A DNA stretch of 64,000 nucleotides, from NCBI RefSeq assembly GCF_901212495.1, contig NZ_CAAKNY010000053.1, positions 19-64,018 of the forward strand, in the 5' to 3' direction. The first letter of the stretch is position 1. Every line of letters begins with the position of its first letter. Position numbers and translations under genes: made by a program. This document shows, piece after piece, positions 25,912 through 33,797 of this stretch. Source of the stretch: Collinsella aerofaciens. Its GTDB lineage: Bacteria > Actinomycetota > Coriobacteriia > Coriobacteriales > Coriobacteriaceae. The notes under the pieces were generated by a model. The model worked only from the letters and a program-made list of their open reading frames with translations, was not told the origin of the DNA and did no database searches.

Positions 25912-27409
25912 GATGTCCTCCTACCTGATCGTTGCGTTCGCGTGCGGTGGCGCCGACGGTAAAGCTCAATCCTTTGACCAGGGCGTTCTTGCCATATTTG
26001 CCTTTAACGGCTAACACGGCGCGTGCCAGGTCGCGCTCGCGCTCATCGGCCTCGACGTCGCTAAACAGATCGATGGTGGCAAATTCTTCGGGCACCAGAT
26101 TGCCAAAGCCCAGATTGATACGCTTGACCGGTCGCTTGGGGTCGACCGTTTGTGCCCAAAGATCATCGAAATACCCCATGATCTTCTTAAACGAATTAGT
26201 GCTCTCGGGCAGCTTGCGCGAGGCGTTGGAGTGCGCAAAGAGCGCGGCATTGCCACCACGCGGCTTGCCGCCGTGTTCGCCCACAAAGATGCCGTCAATC
26301 GCCTGTGCCTCTCGCACCAAACGTCGGCGTTCGTCATCTCGCTGGACGGGTTTCGGTGCGCGGTGCGCGAGCTCGGGGCCGTCGGTCGCTGCGGGCTCGA
26401 TGCCCGAAGTACTCGAGCGCAGGTGTCCGCAGCCGTCTATATACTGCGCCGTGCCGCTGGCGTTGAGCCGGCGTATGTCGGCGCGCTCGCTTGCATAGCC
26501 CACAAAGAGCGAGATGCTGTCGCACACCACGTGCTTGTCGATCAAATCCAGCACGGCGGCATCGACCATTTCGCGCAAGACGGTGTAGGCCTGCTCGTAG
26601 GCATAGCCCCTCGAGAGCACCTGCCCTGTGGTGGTCGAGGTCGCTTGCGGGCGATAAGCTTGGATATCGGCGATGGTTGTCGGCTCACGCCCGAAGGCGT
26701 GGTCGATAAGATATTCGGCATTGACGCCGAGTTCGTCGTAGAGCAGGTTCTCGTCGAGTGCGGCGACGCCCATCAGGTCGTAGACGCCGTATTTCTCGAG
26801 ACGGGCTGCCACGCCGGGGCCGATGCCCCAGATGTCGGTGATGGGGCGATGGGGCCAGATCTCCTTGCGAAAGATCTCGTCGTCGAGTATGCCGATACGG
26901 CTGGGCACGTGCTTGGCGGTAATATCGAGTGCAACCTTGGCCTGGAATAGGTTGGGGCCGATGCCGACCGTCGCCGTGATGCCGGTGCGCACCAGGACCT
27001 CGTCGCGCAACATGCAGGCGAAGCCTTCCGCATCGGTGTGATAGAGGTCCAGATAGGGTGTCACGTCGATAAAGCACTCGTCAATTGAGTAGACGTGAAC
27101 GTCTTGCGGACTGACGTATTTCAGGTAGATACCGTAGATCTGCGCCGACACCTCCATGTAGTGCTGCATGCGCGGTACGGCCTTGATGTAGTCGATGCCA
27201 TCGGGAATCTCGAACAGGCGGCAGCGATTGTGAATCCCTAGATCCTTCATGGCCTGCGTGATAGCGAGACAGATGGTCGTGCGTCCGCGCGATTCGTCGG
27301 CAACGACCAGGTTGGTGGTGAGCGGATCGAGCCCACGATCGACGCACTCGACGCTGGCATAAAACGTCTTGAGGTCGATACAGATGTAGGTGTGCTGCTC
27401 GTGCGCCAT
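25904..27409 (-). CDS. Y-family (UmuC/DinB-like) translesion DNA polymerase
   Basis: The 501-residue protein has the Y-family palm: CIDLKTFYASVECV near the N-terminus and YSIDECFIDVTPYL with the catalytic SIDE motif, plus a helix-hairpin-helix (DIWGIGPGVAARLEKYG). The C-terminal extension beyond the little finger is longer than DinB (~350) and resembles the UvrX/YqjW group. ATG 27409 follows AAAGGG; the upstream ATG 27430 is less likely. A LexA-type box upstream and the YolD gene downstream indicate an SOS translesion operon. Confidence 0.92.
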   Translation of the reverse strand: MAHEQHTYICIDLKTFYASVECVDRGLDPLTTNLVVADESRGRTTICLAITQAMKDLGIHNRCRLFEIPDGIDYIKAVPRMQHYMEVSAQIYGIYLKYVSPQDVHVYSIDECFIDVTPYLDLYHTDAEGFACMLRDEVLVRTGITATVGIGPNLFQAKVALDITAKHVPSRIGILDDEIFRKEIWPHRPITDIWGIGPGVAARLEKYGVYDLMGVAALDENLLYDELGVNAEYLIDHAFGREPTTIADIQAYRPQATSTTTGQVLSRGYAYEQAYTVLREMVDAAVLDLIDKHVVCDSISLFVGYASERADIRRLNASGTAQYIDGCGHLRSSTSGIEPAATDGPELAHRAPKPVQRDDERRRLVREAQAIDGIFVGEHGGKPRGGNAALFAHSNASRKLPESTNSFKKIMGYFDDLWAQTVDPKRPVKRINLGFGNLVPEEFATIDLFSDVEADERERDLARAVLAVKGKYGKNALVKGLSFTVGATARERNDQVGGHRA

Positions 27410-27439
27410 CCGTGCCCTTTCATCAAACACATGTTCTTA

Positions 27440-27455
27440 TCGAATACCTGTTCGA
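27440..27455 (-). promoter_or_regulatory. LexA (SOS) box
   Basis: TCGAATACCTGTTCGA matches the actinobacterial LexA consensus TCGAAC-N4-GTTCGA at 11 of 12 defined positions. It is 31 nt upstream of the polymerase start codon. Confidence 0.82.
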
Positions 27456-27481
27456 TAATACTCGCTCGACCGGACACCGTC

Positions 27482-27521
27482 AAAACCTACCAAAAAGGGA
27501 CAGGTTTATTTTGGCAGGTTT
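27482..27521 (-). repeat. Interspersed palindromic repeat, copy 1
   Basis: A 40 nt unit on the minus strand whose ends (13 nt, one G-U) pair around a loop containing acctgtccctttt. The same unit occurs at 28915-28954 on the plus strand with 34 of 40 identical bases. It resembles the REP-type elements mobilised by IS200-like transposases in other bacteria. Confidence 0.7.
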
Positions 27522-27580
27522 ACCGAGTGTTTACAGTGAGCCGGTAGCCTTAATGTGTTGAATACGCTGAGGGGGTATGG

Positions 27581-28204
27581 ATGACCATCGATATGGGTGA
27601 TCTTGCACTTCTGATACTGTTCGTGCTGTGCCTTGCGATCTTTGTTTGCCTGCTGATCAAGGTACTCAAAGGACGGGCTATAAGAATCGATGAGGTGGGT
27701 TACTTGCTGCTTGTCGAGAGGCTTCGGTCGCCGGTGTTGACGGCCGCGATGAAAGCCGCCTCGAGTTTGGCGTCGCTGCCGTTTGTCGTCGGTGTGCTAG
27801 CCGCGGCGATGCTGTGGGCGCCCAATTGGCCCCATGTTGTCTGGGCCGCCTTCAATGTCGGTGCTATCAGCGCAATCGACCAGCTGTTAAAGGTCCTTGT
27901 GCATCGACCTCGTCCACAGGGATTTCGGCTTGTCGAGGCGCCGGGGCTGAGCTTCCCCTCGGGCCACTCGATGGCGGCCATGGCGTTTTATGGCTATGGT
28001 ATATGGTTGGTGCGGTGTGGCGTGTGTGGCCTTCCGTTCGGCGCCGCCATCGAGGTTGCACTCGCGTGCGTCATCCTTGCGGTGGGCGTCAGCCGTGTCT
28101 ATCTGGGCGTGCACTACGTTTCGGATGTGCTGGGCGGGTTTTGCCTGTCTTTTGTCTGGCTCATCCTGTTCGTGCGTCTTGGCCCTTGGATTTTGACCGT
28201 CTAA
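27581..28204 (+). CDS. PAP2-family membrane phosphatase
   Basis: The 207-residue protein has several membrane helices and the three-part PAP2 active site: KVLVHRPRP, SFPSGHSMA and SRVYLGVHYVSDVLGG. PAP2 enzymes dephosphorylate phosphatidic acid, phosphatidylglycerophosphate or undecaprenyl pyrophosphate in the membrane; the substrate cannot be chosen here. The start at 27581 follows a GAGGGGG site. Confidence 0.92.
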   Translation: MTIDMGDLALLILFVLCLAIFVCLLIKVLKGRAIRIDEVGYLLLVERLRSPVLTAAMKAASSLASLPFVVGVLAAAMLWAPNWPHVVWAAFNVGAISAIDQLLKVLVHRPRPQGFRLVEAPGLSFPSGHSMAAMAFYGYGIWLVRCGVCGLPFGAAIEVALACVILAVGVSRVYLGVHYVSDVLGGFCLSFVWLILFVRLGPWILTV

Positions 28205-28345
28205 TTGTCGCAACTGGACGCCATGTCGGATCGAATCTGATTTTAACGCAGCCCTAAAGAGCGCGAAACAGCTCGGAAAAGCTCGCTTCGTAGCATGAGC
28301 CTAACGATCGATACCACCATAAAGCACGGAAGGGTTGTGGGGACA

Positions 28346-28870
28346 ATGGTCAACTATGGGTTTGGTATGCCGACGCGCTTGGTTGCGGATGGGGATGTGG
28401 CTCGCTGGTGCGGGCGATTGGTTGCCCACTATGGCGGCACCAAGGCACTGGTCGTGCTGGGAGGCGACAAGCACACGCGTGATGAGCTCGTTTCGGCGGC
28501 GCTGGGCTCGGTTGATCGAGCTCTGCTCGAGCGCGTGCTTTTCCGCTGCGGCTCGGTTGAAGGCGACGGAGGAGACGAGCTGATCGACGAAGCCGTGGCC
28601 CTGGCGACCGACGAAGGCGTGGACTTTGTCTTGGCGATTGGCGATGCCGATACTGCCGGCTTTGCGCGCGAGCTCGCCCGTCGCATGGCGGCGCTCGATG
28701 TCGGCGAAGACGGTTTTGTCCCTTATGGATGTATCGTCTCGGAGGGCAAGGTGCCTGCCGTCGTGGGGGCCGGCGAGGTTCCCGTTTTTGCCATCATCGC
28801 GCCCGAACTGCTGGAGGGCATCGGGTCTCCTCTGCGTGAGTTGCTCGGTAGCGTCTGCGCTGCGGCCTAA
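28346..28870 (+). CDS. Truncated iron-containing alcohol dehydrogenase-like protein
   Basis: The 174-residue protein corresponds to the N-terminal nucleotide-binding half of iron-type alcohol dehydrogenases: FGMPTRLVADGD at the start and KALVVLGGDKHTRDEL following. The family is normally ~390 residues, and the C-terminal domain with the metal-binding His/Asp residues is absent. The frame itself is intact. ATG 28346 is preferred to 28295 because it fits the family start and has GGGGA upstream. It is either a relic or a stand-alone nucleotide-binding protein. Confidence 0.65.
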   Translation: MVNYGFGMPTRLVADGDVARWCGRLVAHYGGTKALVVLGGDKHTRDELVSAALGSVDRALLERVLFRCGSVEGDGGDELIDEAVALATDEGVDFVLAIGDADTAGFARELARRMAALDVGEDGFVPYGCIVSEGKVPAVVGAGEVPVFAIIAPELLEGIGSPLRELLGSVCAAA

Positions 28871-28914
28871 TATTTGGCATAAAGGGATAGGTTATTTTTG
28901 ATTGGTAAAGCGTT

Positions 28915-28954
28915 TGACCTGCCAAATTAAACCTGTCCCTTTTTGGTCGGTTGC
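28915..28954 (+). repeat. Interspersed palindromic repeat, copy 2
   Basis: A second copy of the 27482-27521 unit in inverted orientation. A partial additional arm (tataaagggataggtt-like, 28875-28893) upstream can pair with it, making a composite element of about 80 nt. Confidence 0.7.
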
Positions 28955-29069
28955 CGTTTGGGGGCCGATTGGCAACGCTCGCTGATTATAGTCTTGACCT
29001 GCGCTAGAATAGTGGCATCTGAATGTCCGGGCGCATGGAGGCGTGCGCCCGTATGCTGAGGAGGACTCT

Positions 29070-30764
29070 ATGGCAACTGTTGCCGCACCTATCGATGCTA
29101 CGTCGACTGCCGCTTGGAAGGCGCTCGAGGCCCATCAGGAGAAGCTCGAGGCCGAGGGTATCGACCTCAAGGCCTGGTTCGCCGCCGATGCCGAGCGCGT
29201 GAACAAGCTGAGCTTTGACGCCGGCGACCTGCACTTCGACCTGTCCAAGAACCTGGTGACTGATGAGACCGTCAAGCTGCTGTGCGATCTTGCCCGCGAG
29301 GTGAAGCTCGAGGAGCGCCGCGACGCCATGTTCTCCGGCGAGCACATCAACACCACCGAGGACCGCGCCGTCCTGCACACCGCGCTGCGCCGCCCGGCAA
29401 GCGAGAAGGGCCAGCTCATCGTCGACGGCCAGGACGTCGTCGCCGACGTGCACGAGGTTCTCGACCGCATGTATGCCTTCGCCGAGCGCGTGCGCTCCGG
29501 TGAGTGGAGGGGCGTTACCGGCAAGAAGATCGAGCACCTGGTGTCCATCGGCATCGGCGGCTCCGATCTGGGTCCGGTCATGGCCTACGAGGCCCTGCGT
29601 CCCTATGCCGACGCCGGTATCGACTGCCGCTACATCTCCAACATCGACCCCAACGACCAGGCCGAGAAGCTCAAGGGTTTGGATCCCGAGACCACGCTCG
29701 TGATCATCGTCTCCAAGACTTTCACCACGCTCGAGACCCTCACCAACGCCCGCGAGGTCAAGACTTGGATGCTCGAGCAGCTCAAGGCTCAGGGCGCCAT
29801 CGACGGCTCCGATGAGCAGAACGCCGAGGCCGTGACAAAGCACTTCGTCGCCGTTTCCACCGCACTCGAGAAGGTCGAGGCCTTCGGTATCGACCCCGCC
29901 AACGCCTTCGGTTTCTGGAACTGGGTCGGCGGCCGCTATTCCGTTGACTCCGCCGTGGGCCTGTCGCTGATCGTCGTGCTCGGCCCCGAGCACTTCCAGC
30001 AGTTCCTCGAGGGCTTCCACGCCATCGACGAGTACTTCTGCAACACGCCGCTCGAGAGCAACGCCGTCGCGCTGATGGGCCTGCTCAACGTCTGGTACGT
30101 CAACTTCTTCGGCTCCAAGAGCCACGCCGTGCTTCCGTACAGCCAGTACCTGCACCGCTTCCCGGCCTACCTGCAGCAGCTCACCATGGAGTCCAACGGC
30201 AAGCATGTCCGCTGGGATGGCAGCGCCGTGACCTCCGACACCGGTGAGATCTTCTGGGGCGAGCCCGGCACCAATGGCCAGCACGCCTTCTATCAGCTGC
30301 TGCACCAGGGCACCGTGGTTGTTCCGGCCGACTTTATCGCTTTCGCCAACACCGCCAACCCCGCGACCGACAACGGTCAGGACGTCCACGAGCTGTTCCT
30401 GGGCAACTTCCTGGCTCAGACCAAGGCGCTCGCCTTTGGCAAGACGGCCGATGAGGTGCGCGCCGAGGGCACGCCCGAGCAGATCGTCCCGGCCCGCTGC
30501 TTTGAGGGCAACCGTCCGACGACCTCTATCTTCGGTGACACGCTGAGCCCGTTTGCGCTCGGCGAGCTCATCGCCCTGTACGAGCACATCGTGTTTGTCG
30601 AGGGTACGGTCTGGGGCATCGACTCCTACGACCAGTGGGGCGTCGAGCTGGGCAAGCAGCTTGCCAAGCAGATCACCCCGGCCTTCCACGACGACGCCGC
30701 CAAGGCCGAGCAGGACGCTTCGACCCAGGCGCTCATCGAGTTCTACCGTGCTCACCGCAAGTAG
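29070..30764 (+). CDS. pgi: Glucose-6-phosphate isomerase
   Basis: Pgi interconverts glucose 6-phosphate and fructose 6-phosphate in glycolysis. The 564-residue product has [21 protein letters not shown], the catalytic Glu region [20 protein letters not shown] and the C-terminal [11 protein letters not shown] with the active-site Lys. Length is close to the E. coli type. ATG 29070 follows GAGGAGGAC. Codon use is strongly biased, as expected for a highly expressed gene. A terminator follows. Confidence 0.97.
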   Translation: MATVAAPIDATSTAAWKALEAHQEKLEAEGIDLKAWFAADAERVNKLSFDAGDLHFDLSKNLVTDETVKLLCDLAREVKLEERRDAMFSGEHINTTEDRAVLHTALRRPASEKGQLIVDGQDVVADVHEVLDRMYAFAERVRSGEWRGVTGKKIEHLVSIGIGGSDLGPVMAYEALRPYADAGIDCRYISNIDPNDQAEKLKGLDPETTLVIIVSKTFTTLETLTNAREVKTWMLEQLKAQGAIDGSDEQNAEAVTKHFVAVSTALEKVEAFGIDPANAFGFWNWVGGRYSVDSAVGLSLIVVLGPEHFQQFLEGFHAIDEYFCNTPLESNAVALMGLLNVWYVNFFGSKSHAVLPYSQYLHRFPAYLQQLTMESNGKHVRWDGSAVTSDTGEIFWGEPGTNGQHAFYQLLHQGTVVVPADFIAFANTANPATDNGQDVHELFLGNFLAQTKALAFGKTADEVRAEGTPEQIVPARCFEGNRPTTSIFGDTLSPFALGELIALYEHIVFVEGTVWGIDSYDQWGVELGKQLAKQITPAFHDDAAKAEQDASTQALIEFYRAHRK

Positions 30765-30795
30765 GATTCGCTGCGATAAGTAACGCATAGCTGAC

Positions 30796-30830
30796 AAGGG
30801 CCCGTATCCGTTGGGATGCGGGCCCTTTGC
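30796..30830 (+). terminator. Terminator after pgi
   Basis: aagggcccgtatcc pairs with ggatgcgggcccttt around a 4 nt loop. Confidence 0.88.
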
Positions 30831-30837
30831 TATTTGG

Positions 30838-30969
30838 ATGAATAAGGCAGCGGGCGGCATTCATACCTATGAGGAGAATCGTGCGTTTATCGAGGTCGGC
30901 GCCAGCGCACTGGGTGCCTCGGCGGCAATCGTAATCGTCGAGGGCGCACCGACGGATGAGAGTCGCTAG
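30838..30969 (+). pseudogene. deoC: Remnant of deoxyribose-phosphate aldolase (deoC)
   Basis: The 43 codons before the stop at 30967-30969 read like the C-terminus of DeoC. The pattern GGIHTYEENRAFIEVGASA followed by LGASAA matches the phosphate-binding end of the aldolase, where the family has (S)GGxRTxEDAxxMIEAGAxRIGxS. The upstream three quarters of the gene are missing and a terminator lies directly in front, so this is a relic. Confidence 0.65.
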
Positions 30970-31118
30970 CAGACGTATTTGACCCGAGCGATTGAGCTCA
31001 ACGACTGCACGCCGTTCATGTTCGGGACAATATAGCTTTTTACTCGTTGCAAACGAAGGCGTGGCGGGCATTCTGTATGATGACTCAGACAAGGTTGTTC
31101 AATGACAGGGAGGCATAT

Positions 31119-31961
31119 ATGGCAATCAAAGCCATCGCAATGGATATCGACGGTACGCTCACCAACGACCAGAAGGTAATTAGCCCGCGTACGCGCGAGA
31201 AGCTGCTCGCGGCGCAGGAGTCGGGCATTAAGCTCATCTTGGCTTCGGGCCGTCCCGCATGGGGGTTGCACGCCTTGGCGCAGGAGCTCGACCTTCAAAA
31301 CCATGACGGTCTGCTAGTTGCCTTTAATGGCGCGCACGTGGTCGACGCTCAGACCGATGAGGTCCTTTTTGACCAGGCCATGCCGGCTGACGAACTGCAC
31401 CGTCTGATTGATCATCTGCGCAATTTCGACGTGATCCCTATGATTTCGCTCGGTCGCGATTTGCACGTCGAGGACTCGTACCATTGCATGATCACGCTGC
31501 CTGACGGCTTGCAGAAGAATATCGTCAAGTATGAGCGCGATGCGTGCGATCTTAAGATTCGCGAGGTCGAGAGCCTGCATGAGGTCGTGGACACTTATCC
31601 CGTGGACAAGCTGCTGACGGCGGGTGATCCGACCTACCTGCAGGCGCATTACGAGGAGATGTATGCGCCCTTTACCCAGACGCTTTCGGGCATGTTTACG
31701 GCCGACTGGTACTTTGAGTACACGGCGCCCGGTATCGACAAAGCCCGTGCGCTCGAGGGTGCCCTGCCCAAGCTCGGTATCGATGCCAGCGAGGTCGTCT
31801 CGTTTGGCGACGGCCAGAACGACAAGTCCATGATTGAGTGGGCCGGCACCGGTGTTGCCATGGGCAACGCCGTCGATGAGGTTAAGGCAGTTGCCCAGAT
31901 GGTAACCGCCAATAACAACGAAGACGGTATTGCAGTGGCGCTGGATAAGCTGCTGGGTTAG
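31119..31961 (+). CDS. Cof-type HAD phosphatase
   Basis: The 280-residue protein is a class IIB HAD hydrolase: MDIDGTLTND with the nucleophile Asp near residue 8, LASGRPAWG, and SFGDGQNDKSMIEWAGTGVAMGNA at the end of the active site. Such proteins dephosphorylate sugar phosphates or similar metabolites; the substrate is not predictable. ATG 31119 follows GGGAGG. It is separated from a second HAD gene by a terminator. Confidence 0.93.
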   Translation: MAIKAIAMDIDGTLTNDQKVISPRTREKLLAAQESGIKLILASGRPAWGLHALAQELDLQNHDGLLVAFNGAHVVDAQTDEVLFDQAMPADELHRLIDHLRNFDVIPMISLGRDLHVEDSYHCMITLPDGLQKNIVKYERDACDLKIREVESLHEVVDTYPVDKLLTAGDPTYLQAHYEEMYAPFTQTLSGMFTADWYFEYTAPGIDKARALEGALPKLGIDASEVVSFGDGQNDKSMIEWAGTGVAMGNAVDEVKAVAQMVTANNNEDGIAVALDKLLG

Positions 31962-31984
31962 AATCGCCGATTAATGCATGGTTT

Positions 31985-32010
31985 GGGCGCCTGCTTGCGG
32001 GCGCCCTTTT
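31985..32010 (+). terminator. Terminator between two HAD genes
   Basis: gggcgcc (31985-31991) pairs with ggcgccc (32000-32006), followed by TTTT. The next binding site begins 7 nt later. Confidence 0.75.
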
Positions 32011-32025
32011 GTTAGGGAGGGTGCC

Positions 32026-32685
32026 GTGTCCGCATTTCCGTTCGACGCCGTTATCTTTGACATGGACGGTGTCATTGTCGATACCGAGTATTACTACCTG
32101 GGCGAGACTGCCGCGTTTGCCAAGGAGCTTGGGCTTAACCTGACTCAAGAGGAGTTGAATGGGCAAGTCGGTACCTCGCATCAGTTCTTCCTGCATATGC
32201 TGGTCGATTGGTTTGAGCGCGCCGGTAAGGGGCATTTCACTGGCGAGGAAGCGTTGGCCCGTTGGGATGAGTGGGCGCATAAGCGTCCGCGCGACTATCA
32301 GGCTTTGATTAACCCGGGCGCCGTGGATACGATTCGAGAGCTGCCGCGCCGTGGCGTTCGCGTGGCGCTTGCCAGCTCATCTCCCATGGATAGCATCGAA
32401 GAAGTGCTCAACGCATGCGGGCTGTCGGATGCCTTTGAGTATGTGGTGAGTGGCGAGCAGTTTAAGGAGAGCAAGCCCGAGCCCGACATCTACCTGCATG
32501 CGCTGGACCTGCTGGGGCTGCCCGCGAATCGCTGCTGCTGCGTCGAGGATTCGGTGCCTGGCATCACTGCCGGCAAGCGAGCCGGCCTGACGGTCGTTGC
32601 CAAGCGCGAGGAGCGCTTTGGCTTTAGCCAGGATGCCGCGGACAAGATTATCGACCAGCTGCCGGAGCTGCTCACGCTTTCTTAG
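32026..32685 (+). CDS. HAD phosphatase of the beta-phosphoglucomutase/phosphoglycolate phosphatase type
   Basis: The 219-residue protein has FDMDGVIVDTE at the N-terminus, SSPMDSIEEVL, SKPEPDIYLHALDLLG and VEDSVPGITAGKRAG, all class I HAD motifs with a helical cap. It may be a phosphatase or a mutase; no sugar-phosphate partner is adjacent. The GTG start at 32026 follows AGGGAGGG. The frame is open back to 31978, but that part overlaps the terminator. Confidence 0.92.
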   Translation: MSAFPFDAVIFDMDGVIVDTEYYYLGETAAFAKELGLNLTQEELNGQVGTSHQFFLHMLVDWFERAGKGHFTGEEALARWDEWAHKRPRDYQALINPGAVDTIRELPRRGVRVALASSSPMDSIEEVLNACGLSDAFEYVVSGEQFKESKPEPDIYLHALDLLGLPANRCCCVEDSVPGITAGKRAGLTVVAKREERFGFSQDAADKIIDQLPELLTLS

Positions 32686-32768
32686 GAGCGCGGTAGTTGC
32701 GCGTTTTTCGGGTCTGATGAGTAAATACCCGACATTTTGGCGCGGCAGCAATCATAATTAATGCTAAT

Positions 32769-32809
32769 GCGGGCTCAAGGGCTTGTTGAATGCCCTTGAG
32801 CCCGCTTTT
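32769..32809 (+). terminator. Terminator before the gntR gene
   Basis: gcgggctcaaggg (32769-32781) pairs perfectly with cccttgagcccgc (32793-32805), followed by TTTT. Confidence 0.92.
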
Positions 32810-32835
32810 GACTTAATTGTGCTGGGAGAGGGTAT

Positions 32836-33579
32836 ATGCCACCGACTGAAGGGCTAACTGACGGTAAAGCAGCGATACCGCTGTACCAACAGGTCATTGA
32901 TATCATTAAAAACGAAATCAACTCCGGTGCCTACAAGGCAGGTGCGCGGATACCCAACGAATTCGAATTGGCTGAGAGCTATAAAGTTGGCCGCGTTACC
33001 GTGCGACGCGCTATTGAGGAGCTCGTCCAACAGGGCTATCTAACGAAGCGACAGGGGAAAGGCACGTTTGTCAATGCCCCCAAGCTCAAGCGCAAGATTC
33101 GCCAGAAGGATGACGTCCAGAGTTTTTCGGACGCATGCCGCGCTAACGGAATGGAACCGGGGGCGTGTGTCATTTCGAGAAAGATACTGCCAGCGGATTT
33201 CACCGAAGCACAGTTCTTTGGTGTTCCCGTTGGAACTGACTTGATTTGCGTTGAGCGCGTGCGTACTGCCGATGGCGTCCCTGTCATGCTTGAGAACAAC
33301 ATATACGTTTACGAGGACAACGCCTATCTATCAACGGCGCCTCTATCTAACCAATCCATTTTTGAGTTCGTGCGCAACCGGACGGGGCGGACGCCTGCGT
33401 TTACCGACCCGTGCACGCTCGAGATCGCGTGCGCATCGCCCGAGGTCGCTCGGTTGCTGGCGGTTCCCGTTGGCGAACCCTTGTTTTATATGGAAGCCTT
33501 CTTCTTTGATGAGCAGCGGCGGCCGTTTATCATCGGTCGTCAGCGGATCGTTGGGTCTCGCTACGTTTTTGACATCTAG
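32836..33579 (+). CDS. GntR-family regulator with UTRA domain
   Basis: The 247-residue protein has a GntR winged helix (IPLYQQVIDIIKNEINSG, VGRVTVRRAIEELVQQGYL, residues ~12-75) and a UTRA ligand domain typical of HutC/FrlR-type repressors that sense sugar phosphates. It lies directly upstream of the fructoselysine-like operon. The perfect 9 bp inverted repeat at 33733-33755 in that operon's promoter is the likely target. It has its own terminator. Repression relieved by a phosphorylated Amadori intermediate is an inference from E. coli FrlR. Confidence 0.92.
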   Translation: MPPTEGLTDGKAAIPLYQQVIDIIKNEINSGAYKAGARIPNEFELAESYKVGRVTVRRAIEELVQQGYLTKRQGKGTFVNAPKLKRKIRQKDDVQSFSDACRANGMEPGACVISRKILPADFTEAQFFGVPVGTDLICVERVRTADGVPVMLENNIYVYEDNAYLSTAPLSNQSIFEFVRNRTGRTPAFTDPCTLEIACASPEVARLLAVPVGEPLFYMEAFFFDEQRRPFIIGRQRIVGSRYVFDI

Positions 33580-33591
33580 GACATTGCGAAT

Positions 33592-33630
33592 GGAGACGCC
33601 CGGTGGATCATCTCACCGGGCGTTTCCATA
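33592..33630 (+). terminator. Terminator after gntR
   Basis: ggagacgcccggtg pairs with caccgggcgtttcc around an 8 nt loop. Only a short T run is present. Confidence 0.75.
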
Positions 33631-33689
33631 CCGTTCACGGCACAAACGCAACCGTTCAACCGCGTTGCGGCAATCAGTTTGAAATTATC

Positions 33690-33755
33690 TTGATGACGAG
33701 AAAAGCTGCTGGTAATCTATAGAACGTCATAGAACGTTTGCCTTGTGCAAACGTT
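33690..33755 (+). promoter_or_regulatory. Promoter and GntR operator of the Amadori-catabolic operon
   Basis: TTGATG (33690-33695) and TAATCT (33713-33718) form a promoter with a 17 nt spacer. Just downstream, aacgtttgc (33733-33741) and gcaaacgtt (33747-33755) make a perfect inverted repeat with a 5 nt spacer, a good roadblock operator for the GntR protein encoded upstream. Confidence 0.72.
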
Positions 33756-33797
33756 GAAGCGAGATGCGATGCAATCTCGAGTTCTTTGGAGGTATCT

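Noticed and set aside
29004-30860. 618-residue minus-strand open frame opposite pgi
   Set aside because: Complementary to a highly biased real gene; no motif and no binding site.
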